Origin: an uncultured Acetobacter sp.
GTDB taxonomy: Bacteria > Pseudomonadota > Alphaproteobacteria > Acetobacterales > Acetobacteraceae
Assembly: GCA_937900755.1 (NCBI GenBank)
Contig: CALCDN010000157.1
Span: forward strand, 1 to 9,002
DNA length: 9,002 bases
Direction of reading: 5' to 3'
The position numbers and the translations under genes are program-made. Positions within the stretch are counted from its first letter, which is position 1; each line of letters begins with the position of its first letter. Under the pieces are notes generated by a model that saw only the letters and a program-made list of their open reading frames with translations, was not told where the DNA came from and ran no database searches. Of this stretch, positions 1 through 5,784 are shown piece by piece.

Positions 1-438
1 GACCGGCAGAAGGCGCAACGTAAGAATACTCAGAAAGGGCTTATGGGTTAAAAACGTATCCAGTTTTTCAAACCGTGGCCCAAGGCGCGCCCGCGCCCAT
101 GAACGACCACCCCAGCGGGCCCACAAAAAACCGGCCACACACCCTAATGTAGAAGCTGATGTGATCATGGCAAGCCCTTCGGCCACGCCATAGGTCAGCC
201 CGGCGGCAAAACCGGCAACCTGCCGGGGCAGCCCAAAGGCGCACCAGACGGATGCGCCCCCCACAAACACCAACCGCCCGGCAAGGCCCGCGCGCAGCAT
301 GTCCGTGCTGCCCAGCACATGCTCCAAGGCGGGCACATGCCGTAGCCCGATCGCACCTGCAACCAGAATAAGCAGCATAAGCAAAGGTTTGAACAACACC
401 CAGAAGGAGCGGTCCGGTGCTAGGGGGGCTGGTTCCAT
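1..438 (-). CDS. VTT-domain (TVP38/TMEM64, DedA-like) membrane protein, 3' end outside window
   Basis: Reading the minus strand from the ATG at 438 gives 146 residues with no stop before the window edge, so the C-terminal part is missing. A hydrophobic segment lies at about residues 13-32. A glycine-rich stretch (about residues 76-105, with GFAAGLTYG and a second small-residue helix) leads into FLWARWGGR, then a basic amphipathic segment, and RLLPV at 142-146. This order (glycine-rich re-entrant region, 'F..aR..GR', then 'RL.P') is typical of the VTT family, polytopic inner-membrane proteins linked to lipid scrambling or membrane homeostasis; the exact substrate is unknown. The next in-frame codon set upstream reaches a TAG without another ATG, so 438 is the first possible ATG. 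It lacks a well-spaced ribosome binding site (AAGGG directly abuts it), so the start is uncertain. It is divergent from ctaA, with 88 bases between them. Confidence 0.8.
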   Translation of the reverse strand, partial: MEPAPLAPDRSFWVLFKPLLMLLILVAGAIGLRHVPALEHVLGSTDMLRAGLAGRLVFVGGASVWCAFGLPRQVAGFAAGLTYGVAEGLAMITSASTLGCVAGFLWARWGGRSWARARLGPRFEKLDTFLTHKPFLSILTLRLLPV

Positions 439-459
439 CCCTTGGGCGCTAGCATCTTC

Positions 460-487
460 TTGCCGCGGCCCGCAAGCAGGCTGTAAA
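460..487 (+). promoter_or_regulatory. Candidate sigma70 promoter for ctaA in the divergent gap
   Basis: The gap 439-526 lies between the divergent VTT gene and ctaA. TTGCCG (460-465), 16 bases and TGTAAA (482-487) match the -35 and -10 consensus at 4 of 6 positions each. A short inverted repeat, CTTGC (459-463) and GCAAG (472-476), overlaps the -35 box. This is a weak sequence-only match, and no minus-strand promoter for the VTT gene was convincing. Confidence 0.25.
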
Positions 488-526
488 CCCTAGCCATAAA
501 GTTTAACTCCAGCGCAAAAGAGTGCC

Positions 527-1609
527 ATGCCCACCACGCCCCAGCGCCAGCAAGACATGACGCCCGCCCACCGCCGCCTGATCTCTGGCTGGCTGTTTCT
601 CCTGTGTTTCATGCTGCTGGGCATGATCGCCATTGGCGGCGTGACCCGCCTGACCGGCTCTGGCCTGTCCATTATGGACTGGCAGCCCGTAAGCGGCATG
701 ATCCCGCCCCTGTCCCATGCGGAGTGGGAGCGGCTCTTTGCGCTGTACCAGACCATTCCCCAGTACCACCTCCAGCATGAAGGATTCGGGCTGGAAGGAT
801 TCCAGAGAATTTTCTGGGCCGAGTGGATTCACCGCTTCTGGGGCCGCCTTATGGGGCTTGTGCTGCTCGCACCCCTGGTCTGGTTTGTTATCCGGGGCAT
901 GATCACCCGCAGGCTGGCCGCACGGCTGTTCGTGTTCTTTGTTCTGGGCGCCCTTCAGGGGGCTATTGGCTGGTTCATGGTCGCCTCGGGCTTTCGGGCC
1001 AACAGCACCGCGGTCGAGCCCGTGCGGCTGGTGCTGCACCTGAGTGCCGCCCTGCTGCTGTATGGCGCCATTTTGTGGACGGCCTTTTCCATCCGCTGGC
1101 CACAGCCAGAACCCACCGCCTTTACACCCGGCGTCAAGCTGAGCAGGCGGCTGGCGTGCACCAGCATCGGGCTGCTGTGCATCACCATTATTGCGGGCGG
1201 CTTTACGGCAGGCACGCATGCGGGCTTCGTGTTCAACACCTTCCCGCTCATGGATGGCCACCTTGTGCCCACAGACTACGCCCGGCTTTCCCCCCTGTGG
1301 ATGAACTGGGTGGTCAACAAGGCTGCCATCCAGTTTGACCACCGGCTGCTGGCCACCCTGACCGCCCTGAGTATTGGCGCGGTCCTGCTGGCCGGGTTGC
1401 GGCGGGGTGCGGGCCTTGGCCCACGGGCGCAAAATGGCATTATCCTGCTGGGCTGGGCCGTGCTGGTCCAGTACGGGCTGGGTGTGACCACCTTGCTGCT
1501 GGTCGTGCCTGTGTGGGCGGGGGCTGTGCACCAGACCTTTGCCGCTGTCCTGCTCGGGGTCATGCTGTATGTGCTGCATACCCTGCGCCGTGGCAGGCCA
1601 CAGGGCTGA
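527..1609 (+). CDS. ctaA: Heme A synthase (CtaA/COX15 family)
   Basis: The 360-residue inner-membrane protein should oxidise the C8 methyl of heme O to a formyl group, giving heme A for a heme A-containing terminal oxidase. It shows about eight hydrophobic segments in two similar halves. The four expected heme-ligand histidines are present: H102 in EWIHRFWGR, H171 in VLHLSAA, H272 in QFDHRLLA and H335 in AVHQTFA. The early GGVTRLTGSGLSI block (about residues 37-49) and NTFPLMDG (237-244) are also characteristic. The length and the Glu-Trp-Ile-His form fit the alphaproteobacterial/mitochondrial type. The start at 527 has only a weak purine run (AAAAGAG) upstream; the ATG at 557 (Met11) is an alternative that also keeps all membrane segments. 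No heme O synthase or oxidase subunit is adjacent in this window, so the gene appears to stand alone. Confidence 0.95.
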   Translation: MPTTPQRQQDMTPAHRRLISGWLFLLCFMLLGMIAIGGVTRLTGSGLSIMDWQPVSGMIPPLSHAEWERLFALYQTIPQYHLQHEGFGLEGFQRIFWAEWIHRFWGRLMGLVLLAPLVWFVIRGMITRRLAARLFVFFVLGALQGAIGWFMVASGFRANSTAVEPVRLVLHLSAALLLYGAILWTAFSIRWPQPEPTAFTPGVKLSRRLACTSIGLLCITIIAGGFTAGTHAGFVFNTFPLMDGHLVPTDYARLSPLWMNWVVNKAAIQFDHRLLATLTALSIGAVLLAGLRRGAGLGPRAQNGIILLGWAVLVQYGLGVTTLLLVVPVWAGAVHQTFAAVLLGVMLYVLHTLRRGRPQG

Positions 1610-1643
1610 CGCAGGGCCGATGAATTTCCACGGCGGTTATTTT
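1581..1643 (+). terminator. Possible ctaA terminator made of competing hairpins
   Basis: Two overlapping stems span the ctaA stop codon (1607-1609). CCCTGCG (1581-1587) pairs with CGCAGGG (1610-1616), enclosing a small GTGG/CCAC stem. Alternatively CGCCGTGG (1586-1593) pairs with CCACGGCG (1628-1635), followed by GTTATTTT (1636-1643). The second is an 8-bp GC-rich stem with a T-rich tail, but its 34-base loop is long for an intrinsic terminator. Transcript ends would decide between termination and chance. Confidence 0.35.
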
Positions 1644-1666
1644 CCTGTTGCACGGATAAAACAGGA
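1643..1666. repeat. 7-bp inverted repeat, possible operator upstream of leuA
   Basis: TCCTGTT (1643-1649) and AACAGGA (1660-1666) are perfect inverted copies separated by 10 bases. The left arm overlaps the candidate -35 box at 1648-1653, and the right arm overlaps the AGGAGGG (1663-1669) before the leader peptide. The spacing suits a dimeric repressor half-site arrangement, but no known operator is recognised. In RNA it could only fold if transcription started further upstream. Confidence 0.3.
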
Positions 1667-1675
1667 GGGTATTCT
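1648..1675 (+). promoter_or_regulatory. Candidate promoter of the leuA leader transcript
   Basis: TTGCAC (1648-1653), a 16-base spacer and TATTCT (1670-1675) form a plausible sigma70-type promoter. The -35 box keeps only the TTG (3 of 6) and the -10 box matches 4 of 6. Transcription would start around 1682-1684, almost on the ATG at 1683, so the leader peptide could be translated leaderless or from the later ATG at 1701. Position between ctaA and the attenuator supports it; sequence match alone is weak. Confidence 0.3.
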
Positions 1676-1682
1676 ACCGGGC

Positions 1683-1790
1683 ATGATTTCCGACCGGTTC
1701 ATGTCCGATTCCCTCACGACCCGCGTAACAGCGGCTCAGGGCGGCGTGGCCTTTCGTCTGGACCTTCTCCTTCGACTTATCAGCCCCTGA
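1683..1790 (+). CDS. Leucine-rich leader peptide of the leuA attenuator
   Basis: A 35-codon reading frame (29 codons if begun at the ATG at 1701) ends 134 bases before leuA. Near its end it reads R-L-D-L-L-L-R-L-I-S-P-stop, with five leucines in seven residues (codons at 1758, 1764, 1767, 1770, 1776). They are CTG, CTT, CTC, CTT and CTT, whereas the surrounding structural genes strongly prefer CTG, so the run should be sensitive to scarce charged tRNA-Leu. A strong AGGAGGG lies at 1663-1669, 13 bases before the ATG at 1683, which is rather far; the ATG at 1701 has no ribosome binding site. The stop codon TGA (1788-1790) lies inside the 5' arm of the terminator-like hairpin. A leader peptide rich in the pathway's amino acid is the hallmark of attenuation, as in enterobacterial leuL. 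The peptide itself probably has no other function. Confidence 0.65.
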   Translation: MISDRFMSDSLTTRVTAAQGGVAFRLDLLLRLISP

Positions 1791-1861
1791 GCGATCCGGG
1801 TGGCCACGCGCCATCGCGCCCAGGGGTTTTGCAAGTGAGAGCGCCTGTGCGCGGCACAGGC
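1734..1861 (+). promoter_or_regulatory. Leucine attenuator: set of mutually exclusive hairpins
   Basis: Four pairings share segments. GCTCAGGG (1734-1741) pairs with CCCTGAGC (1785-1792). CCCCTG plus GCGAT (1784-1789, 1791-1795) pairs with ATCGC plus CAGGGG (1813-1817, 1821-1826). CGCGCCCAGG (1815-1824) pairs with CCTGTGCGCG (1844-1853) with one mismatch. GCCTGTGC (1843-1850) pairs perfectly with GCACAGGC (1854-1861) around a GCG loop. A ribosome stalled on the leucine codons (1758-1778) would cover the segment at 1784-1792 and so prevent the TTTT-terminated hairpin. Release at the stop would let it form. That polarity suits induction by leucine shortage. The pairings are seen directly; the switching model is inferred. 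Confidence 0.6.
1784..1830 (+). terminator. Attenuator terminator hairpin before leuA
   Basis: Stem CCCCTG/CAGGGG, a small internal loop, stem GCGAT/ATCGC and an inner GGC/GCC (1802-1804 with 1810-1812) form one extended hairpin. It is followed immediately by TTTT (1827-1830). The 5' arm overlaps the last codon and stop of the leader peptide. The T run is short, so termination may be partial, which suits an attenuator. Confidence 0.5.
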
Positions 1862-1911
1862 AGATATTAAGGCGTGGCAAGCCTTTGGCGGCGCCAGACC
1901 AGAGTAAATTC

Positions 1912-1916
1912 AGGAA
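1912..1916 (+). promoter_or_regulatory. Ribosome binding site fixing the leuA start
   Basis: AGGAA lies seven bases before the ATG at 1924. It favours that ATG over the in-frame TTG at 1885 (13 codons upstream, no ribosome binding site) and the ATG at 1969. Confidence 0.7.
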
Positions 1917-1923
1917 CATTTCC

Positions 1924-3513
1924 ATGTCTGCTGATCCCTCCAGCTTCAATCACCCATCCTTTGGCGCCATGACGGCTGACCGTGTCATTATTTTTGACAC
2001 CACCTTGCGTGATGGCGAGCAGTCCCCCGGTTTTTCCATGAACCTGGCCGAAAAACTGCGCATGGCCGAAGCCCTGGCAACACTGGGCGTGGATGTGATC
2101 GAGGCCGGTTTTCCCGTGGCCTCCAAAGGCGATTTTGAATCCGTGAACGAGATCGCCCGCCACACCAGGGGCGCGGTCATCTGCGCGCTGGCCCGCAGTG
2201 GGGGGGCGAAGGACATTGCCGCGGCAGGCGAGGCCCTGGCCCCGGCCGAACGCGGGCGAATCCACAACTTCATTTCCACCTCGCCCCTGCACATGAAGTA
2301 CAAGCTGCGCATGGAACCCGAAACGGTCCTGGAGCTGATTACATCAGGCAACACGGCTGCGCGTAACCTGACGGACGACGTGGAATGGTCCGCCGAGGAC
2401 GGCTCGCGCACCGACCCCGACTTTTTGTGCCGCTGCGTGGAGGCCGCAATCAAGGCGGGGGCCACCACCATCAATATCCCCGACACAGTGGGCTACGCCA
2501 CACCTGAAGACATGGAAAGAATCTTTTCCATGGTGCGCGCGCGCGTGCCCGGTGCCGATCGGGTCATTCTGTCCGCCCACAACCATAACGACCTGGGGCT
2601 GGGGGTTGCCAACACGCTGGCCTCCCTGCGCGGCGGGGCGCGGCAGGTGGAATGTACCATCAACGGTATTGGCGAGCGCGCGGGCAACGCCGCACTCGAA
2701 GAAATCGTGATGGCGCTGCGCACCCGCCACGACCAGTACCCCTACAACACCGCGATCCAGACCACCGACCTGCTCAAGGTCTCGCGCATGCTGGCCACCA
2801 TCACCAGCTTTGACGTGCAGCCCAACAAGGCCATTGTCGGCCGCAACGCCTTTGCGCACGAAAGTGGAATTCATCAGGACGGGGTGCTCAAAAATGCCGC
2901 GACCTATGAAATCATGACCCCTGAAAGCGTGGGCTGGAGCCGCTCGTCACTGGTCATGGGCAAACATTCCGGTCGCGCCGCCTTCCGCGACAAGCTCAAG
3001 GCGCTGGGGTACACGGATATGGACGATGCCCGCCTGAACGAGGCGTTCTCCCGCTTCAAGGACCTGGCCGACCGCAAGAAAGTGGTTTACGATGACGATA
3101 TTGTCGCCCTGGTCGATGATGAGGCCCGTGACCACGACCATATTCGTTTTGCGGCCCTGAACCTGATCTCCTCCTCGGGCAAACCCTCGACGGCGGACCT
3201 GACCATCCAGGTCGATGGCAAGGACGTGCAGGCCAGCGCCACGGGCAACGGGCCGGTGGATGCCGCCTTTAACGCGCTGCGCCGGGCCTTCCCGCACGAG
3301 GCGCGGCTGGCCCTGTTCAGCGTTGGCGCGGTGACGGAAGGAACGGACGCGCAGGCCCGCACCACCGTACGGCTCGAAGAAGACGGCAAGCTGGTGGATG
3401 GCCAGGGTGCTGACGCGGACACCGTCGTATCCGCCGTGCGCGCCTATGTGCATGCCCTGAACAAGCTGCTGGTCAAGCGCGCGCGCACAGCCCCCGAAGC
3501 CCTGACAGCCTGA
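1924..3513 (+). CDS. leuA: 2-isopropylmalate synthase
   Basis: This 529-residue enzyme condenses acetyl-CoA with 2-oxoisovalerate to (S)-2-isopropylmalate, the committed step of leucine synthesis in the cytoplasm. The catalytic TIM barrel begins with IIFDTTLRDGEQSPG (residues 22-36, including R29 and metal-ligand D30). The metal-binding HNHNDLGLG starts at H219, followed by NGIGERAGNAALEE. HESGIHQDG starts at H312 and KHSGRAAF follows in the linker region. The C-terminal third is the LeuA regulatory domain (with GNGPVDAAFNAL), the usual site of leucine feedback inhibition. Length and motifs fit the ordinary bacterial LeuA; homocitrate and citramalate synthases are less likely given the overall sequence. 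The start at 1924 is chosen for its AGGAA. It ends in tandem stops TGA TAA. Transcription is probably controlled by the upstream leucine attenuator. No leuBCD genes lie beside it. Confidence 0.95.
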   Translation: MSADPSSFNHPSFGAMTADRVIIFDTTLRDGEQSPGFSMNLAEKLRMAEALATLGVDVIEAGFPVASKGDFESVNEIARHTRGAVICALARSGGAKDIAAAGEALAPAERGRIHNFISTSPLHMKYKLRMEPETVLELITSGNTAARNLTDDVEWSAEDGSRTDPDFLCRCVEAAIKAGATTINIPDTVGYATPEDMERIFSMVRARVPGADRVILSAHNHNDLGLGVANTLASLRGGARQVECTINGIGERAGNAALEEIVMALRTRHDQYPYNTAIQTTDLLKVSRMLATITSFDVQPNKAIVGRNAFAHESGIHQDGVLKNAATYEIMTPESVGWSRSSLVMGKHSGRAAFRDKLKALGYTDMDDARLNEAFSRFKDLADRKKVVYDDDIVALVDDEARDHDHIRFAALNLISSSGKPSTADLTIQVDGKDVQASATGNGPVDAAFNALRRAFPHEARLALFSVGAVTEGTDAQARTTVRLEEDGKLVDGQGADADTVVSAVRAYVHALNKLLVKRARTAPEALTA

Positions 3514-3526
3514 TAACACCCATATC

Positions 3527-3542
3527 GGGGGCCAGCACCCCC
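3527..3542 (+). other. Small GC hairpin after leuA
   Basis: GGGGG (3527-3531), loop CCAGCA and CCCCC (3538-3542) lie 13 bases after the leuA stop. AAATAACG follows instead of a T tract, so this is not a typical intrinsic terminator. It may stabilise the leuA 3' end or assist factor-dependent termination. Confidence 0.3.
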
Positions 3543-3548
3543 AAATAA

Positions 3549-3615
3549 CGAGGCAGATACCCCCTTGCGCACGAAATTATGCGGAAGTTTATGAACAGAG
3601 GGCTTGTCTGCCTCG
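3549..3615 (+). repeat. Extended imperfect inverted repeat upstream of mreB
   Basis: CGAGGCAGA (3549-3557) is perfectly inverted by TCTGCCTCG (3607-3615). Inside, CCC (within 3560-3564) can pair with GGG (3600-3602). The centre, CTTGCGCA (3564-3571), pairs with TGCGGAAG (3580-3587) with a single G-G mismatch around an 8-base loop. Together they form a long rod-like hairpin in the 215-base leuA-mreB gap. No T tract follows. It could be a terminator, a 5' leader element of mreB or a protein-binding site. The rest of the gap shows only the weak promoter listed separately. Confidence 0.45.
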
Positions 3616-3643
3616 CTATGCCCCGGTAATCCGTGCAAACATA

Positions 3644-3673
3644 TTGACCACAGCGACCGTTGGGGTCTGTCTT
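3644..3673 (+). promoter_or_regulatory. Weak candidate promoter for mreB
   Basis: TTGACC (3644-3649) is a good -35 match; 18 bases later TGTCTT (3668-3673) is a poor -10 (3 of 6). It would place the mreB start of transcription about 45-50 bases before the ATG. Supported mainly by position in the gap before the rod-shape cluster. Confidence 0.25.
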
Positions 3674-3728
3674 GTTTGCCCGCCCCTTCCGCACAGTCGC
3701 GTAGTGCCGCTTCAACCAGGAGTCCTGG

Positions 3729-4775
3729 ATGTTCTCTCGTCTGCTCGGTCTTATGTCTGCGGACATGGCCATCGATCTCGGTACTGCCAACACCCTTGTG
3801 TACGTCAAAGGGCGCGGCATTGTATTGAACGAACCCTCGGTCGTGGCGATCGCAGACATTCGCGGCAAAAAGCAGCTCCTGGCTGTGGGCGAGGAAGCCA
3901 AGCAGATGGTCGGGCGGACTCCGGGCAACATTGCCGCCATCCGCCCCATGCGCGACGGGGTGATCGCCGATTTTGACGTGGCGGAAGAAATGATCAAACA
4001 TTTCATTCGCAAGGTGCATAACCGCCGGGCCTTCGCCAGCCCGCAGATTATTGTGTGCGTGCCCTCCGGCTCCACCGCCGTGGAACGGCGCGCCATTCAG
4101 GAAAGTGCGGAAAGTGCGGGCGCGCGCCGGGTGCTCCTGATCGAGGAGCCCATGGCCGCGGCCATTGGCGCTGGCCTGCCGGTGACCGAGCCTTCTGGCA
4201 GCATGATTGTGGATATTGGCGGCGGCACCACGGAAGTGGCCGTTATCTCCCTTGGTGGCATCGTGTATGCCCGCTCGGTGCGTGTTGGCGGGGACAAGAT
4301 GGATGAAGCCATTATCTCCTACATCCGCCGGGCCTATAACCTGCTGATCGGGGAAAGCTCGGCCGAGCGGATAAAAATCAACCTTGGCGCGGCCCTCCCC
4401 CCCGATGACCCCGAGGACAGCGGCCCCTGGCTGGAAGTAAAGGGCCGCGACCTGATCAATGGGGTCCCGCGCGAGGTTCAGGTCTCCCAGGCCCAGATAG
4501 CCGAAAGCCTGCTGGAGCCGATCACCCAGATTGTGGATGCGGTCAAGACCGCGCTGGAAAACACCCCGCCAGAACTGGCGGCCGATATTGTGGACAAGGG
4601 CATTGTTTTGACCGGCGGTGGCGCACTGCTCTACCGCATGGGCGATGTGCTGCGCCTGGCCACGGGCCTGCCGGTAACCGTGGCGGAGGATGCCCTGTCC
4701 TGCGTAGCACTGGGTACGGGCCGCGCGCTGGAAGAAATGAAGCGTCTGCGCAACGTGCTGACCACCATGTACTAA
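3729..4775 (+). CDS. mreB: Rod shape-determining actin homologue MreB
   Basis: The 348-residue protein is a bacterial actin that polymerises with ATP on the inner membrane face and steers the elongasome. The hydrophobic N-terminus MFSRLLGLMS could serve as the membrane anchor. Nucleotide-site motifs are in order: phosphate 1 DLGTAN (16-21), the connect region with IEEPMAAAIG (138-147), phosphate 2 VDIGGGTTE (161-169) and the adenosine motif LTGGGALL (294-301). The C-terminus GRALEEMKRLRNV is also typical. Length is normal for the family. AGGAG (3718-3722) lies six bases before the ATG, giving a firm start. It heads the mreBCD-mrdA-rodA cluster but is separated from mreC by 90 bases with a hairpin, which may let MreB be made in excess over the membrane partners. 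Confidence 0.97.
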   Translation: MFSRLLGLMSADMAIDLGTANTLVYVKGRGIVLNEPSVVAIADIRGKKQLLAVGEEAKQMVGRTPGNIAAIRPMRDGVIADFDVAEEMIKHFIRKVHNRRAFASPQIIVCVPSGSTAVERRAIQESAESAGARRVLLIEEPMAAAIGAGLPVTEPSGSMIVDIGGGTTEVAVISLGGIVYARSVRVGGDKMDEAIISYIRRAYNLLIGESSAERIKINLGAALPPDDPEDSGPWLEVKGRDLINGVPREVQVSQAQIAESLLEPITQIVDAVKTALENTPPELAADIVDKGIVLTGGGALLYRMGDVLRLATGLPVTVAEDALSCVALGTGRALEEMKRLRNVLTTMY

Positions 4776-4792
4776 ACTCCCAGGCCTAGGCG

Positions 4793-4817
4793 CCACGGCA
4801 CGTTTTGTGGCCCGTGG
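4793..4817 (+). other. Hairpin in the mreB-mreC gap
   Basis: CCACGG (4793-4798) pairs with CCGTGG (4812-4817), continued by CAC (4799-4801) with GTG (4807-4809) around loop GTTTT and a 2-base bulge (4810-4811). It starts 17 bases after the mreB stop. No T tract follows, so it may be a partial terminator, or an RNA processing or 3'-end stabilising element that favours mreB message. Confidence 0.4.
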
Positions 4818-4844
4818 TCAGGTCTGGTTCTTCATGCCGTCAGA

Positions 4845-4850
4845 TATAAG
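4845..4850 (+). promoter_or_regulatory. Lone -10-like box before mreC
   Basis: TATAAG matches the -10 consensus at 5 of 6 positions, 15 bases before the mreC ATG, but no convincing -35 box is found at the right distance. It could give an internal promoter for mreC onward. Very tentative. Confidence 0.15.
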
Positions 4851-4865
4851 GGCATCCGGTTTTCC

Positions 4866-5780
4866 ATGGTCCCGGTTTCCATTCAGGTAAGGCAGGCATT
4901 GAGCAAACTGGTACTGCCAGTTCTGCTGCTCATGTCTGTCGGGATCATTATTGCCGGGCAGGCAGACCGCCCTCTGGCGGACCGGGCGCGCATGCGCGTG
5001 GCTGACGTGCTGGCCCCCCTGTGGAGCCTGCTCTCGCGCACCCAGACCGATAGCGAACGTCTGGTGCACGGGCTGAAGGAAGCGCGCAACCTGTCGGAGG
5101 AAAACCACCGCCTGAGCACTGAAAACGCCAATCTGCGCCGATGGTATGAAGTCGCGGTGTCCCTCGCGCGGGAAAATGATACCCTCAAAACCGAACTGCA
5201 CTGGGTGCCCGAACCCACGCCCGCCTTTGTAACCGGCCGGGTTGTGGCCGATAGCGGGGGCATTTACGCCCGCGCCGTGCTGCTGGTGGCAGGCACCACC
5301 AGTGGTGTGCAGACCGGCAATATCGCACTGGCGTCCAGTGGACTGGCTGGCCGCGTAACCGAGGTGGGCGCGCATGCGGCGCGGATCCTGCTGATTAACG
5401 ATATTGCCAGCCGCTTGCCGGTGGAGCTGGAATCCAGCCATGCCGCGGCCATTATGGTGGGGGACAACTCCCCCCTGCCGCGCCTGCTCTACTACTCCCA
5501 GGACACCCGCCCCATTGAGGGTGAACGGGTTGTCACCTCCGACCAGGCGGGGGCTTTTCCGTCCGGTATTCCCATTGGCAACGTGCATTACCTGCACCCC
5601 GGCCAGCCCGTGGTGCAGCCCTTTGCCCGCCTGGACAGGCTGACCATGCTGCGCGTGTTCGACTTTGGCCAGTCCGAAATTGAACCCCCCGAAGCCCCCG
5701 GCCATGTGCCACTCACCCGCCCGCACCGTGCGCTGACATTGCCGTTCAAAACATTGCTCGGCCCCGGGCAGGAGGGATAA
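4866..5780 (+). CDS. mreC: Rod shape-determining protein MreC
   Basis: The 304-residue protein is the bitopic periplasmic scaffold of the elongasome; it binds PBP2 and is thought to switch it into an active state. A short cytoplasmic N-terminus precedes one membrane helix (about residues 14-30). A helical, probably coiled-coil stretch (about 60-112, with LSEENHRLSTENANLRR) leads into two beta-barrel-like domains carrying the family motifs SSGLAGRVTEVG (158-169) and SDQAGAFPSGIPIGNV (225-240). The proline-rich C-terminal tail after residue 270 is unconserved in character. The start is the weak point: the nearest purine run, AAGG (4848-4851), is 14 bases from the ATG, though this ATG keeps the membrane helix. 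It is followed by mreD after four bases, and the mreD ribosome binding site lies within its last codons, so translation is probably coupled. Confidence 0.93.
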   Translation: MVPVSIQVRQALSKLVLPVLLLMSVGIIIAGQADRPLADRARMRVADVLAPLWSLLSRTQTDSERLVHGLKEARNLSEENHRLSTENANLRRWYEVAVSLARENDTLKTELHWVPEPTPAFVTGRVVADSGGIYARAVLLVAGTTSGVQTGNIALASSGLAGRVTEVGAHAARILLINDIASRLPVELESSHAAAIMVGDNSPLPRLLYYSQDTRPIEGERVVTSDQAGAFPSGIPIGNVHYLHPGQPVVQPFARLDRLTMLRVFDFGQSEIEPPEAPGHVPLTRPHRALTLPFKTLLGPGQEG

Positions 5781-5784
5781 CGCC

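Noticed and set aside
1539..1682. 83-codon plus-strand frame starting inside ctaA and ending at the leader stop
   Set aside because: Most of it is out of frame within ctaA and cysteine-rich shadow sequence; only the last 29-35 codons have the features of a leader peptide.
1885..1923. Upstream TTG extension of leuA by 13 codons
   Set aside because: It has no ribosome binding site, while the ATG at 1924 has AGGAA at seven bases and gives a normal LeuA N-terminus.
2534..2548. Alternating GC run in leuA, possible Z-DNA-forming tract
   Set aside because: It encodes ordinary Arg/Ala residues in a conserved gene and is a normal result of GC-rich codon use.
3444..4796. 450-codon open frame on the minus strand opposite mreB
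   Set aside because: It lies wholly antisense to a clear mreB, its translation has no recognisable domain, and long antisense frames are expected in GC-rich coding DNA. The same reasoning removes the long minus-strand frames at 503-1579, 4818-5786 and 7487-8392.
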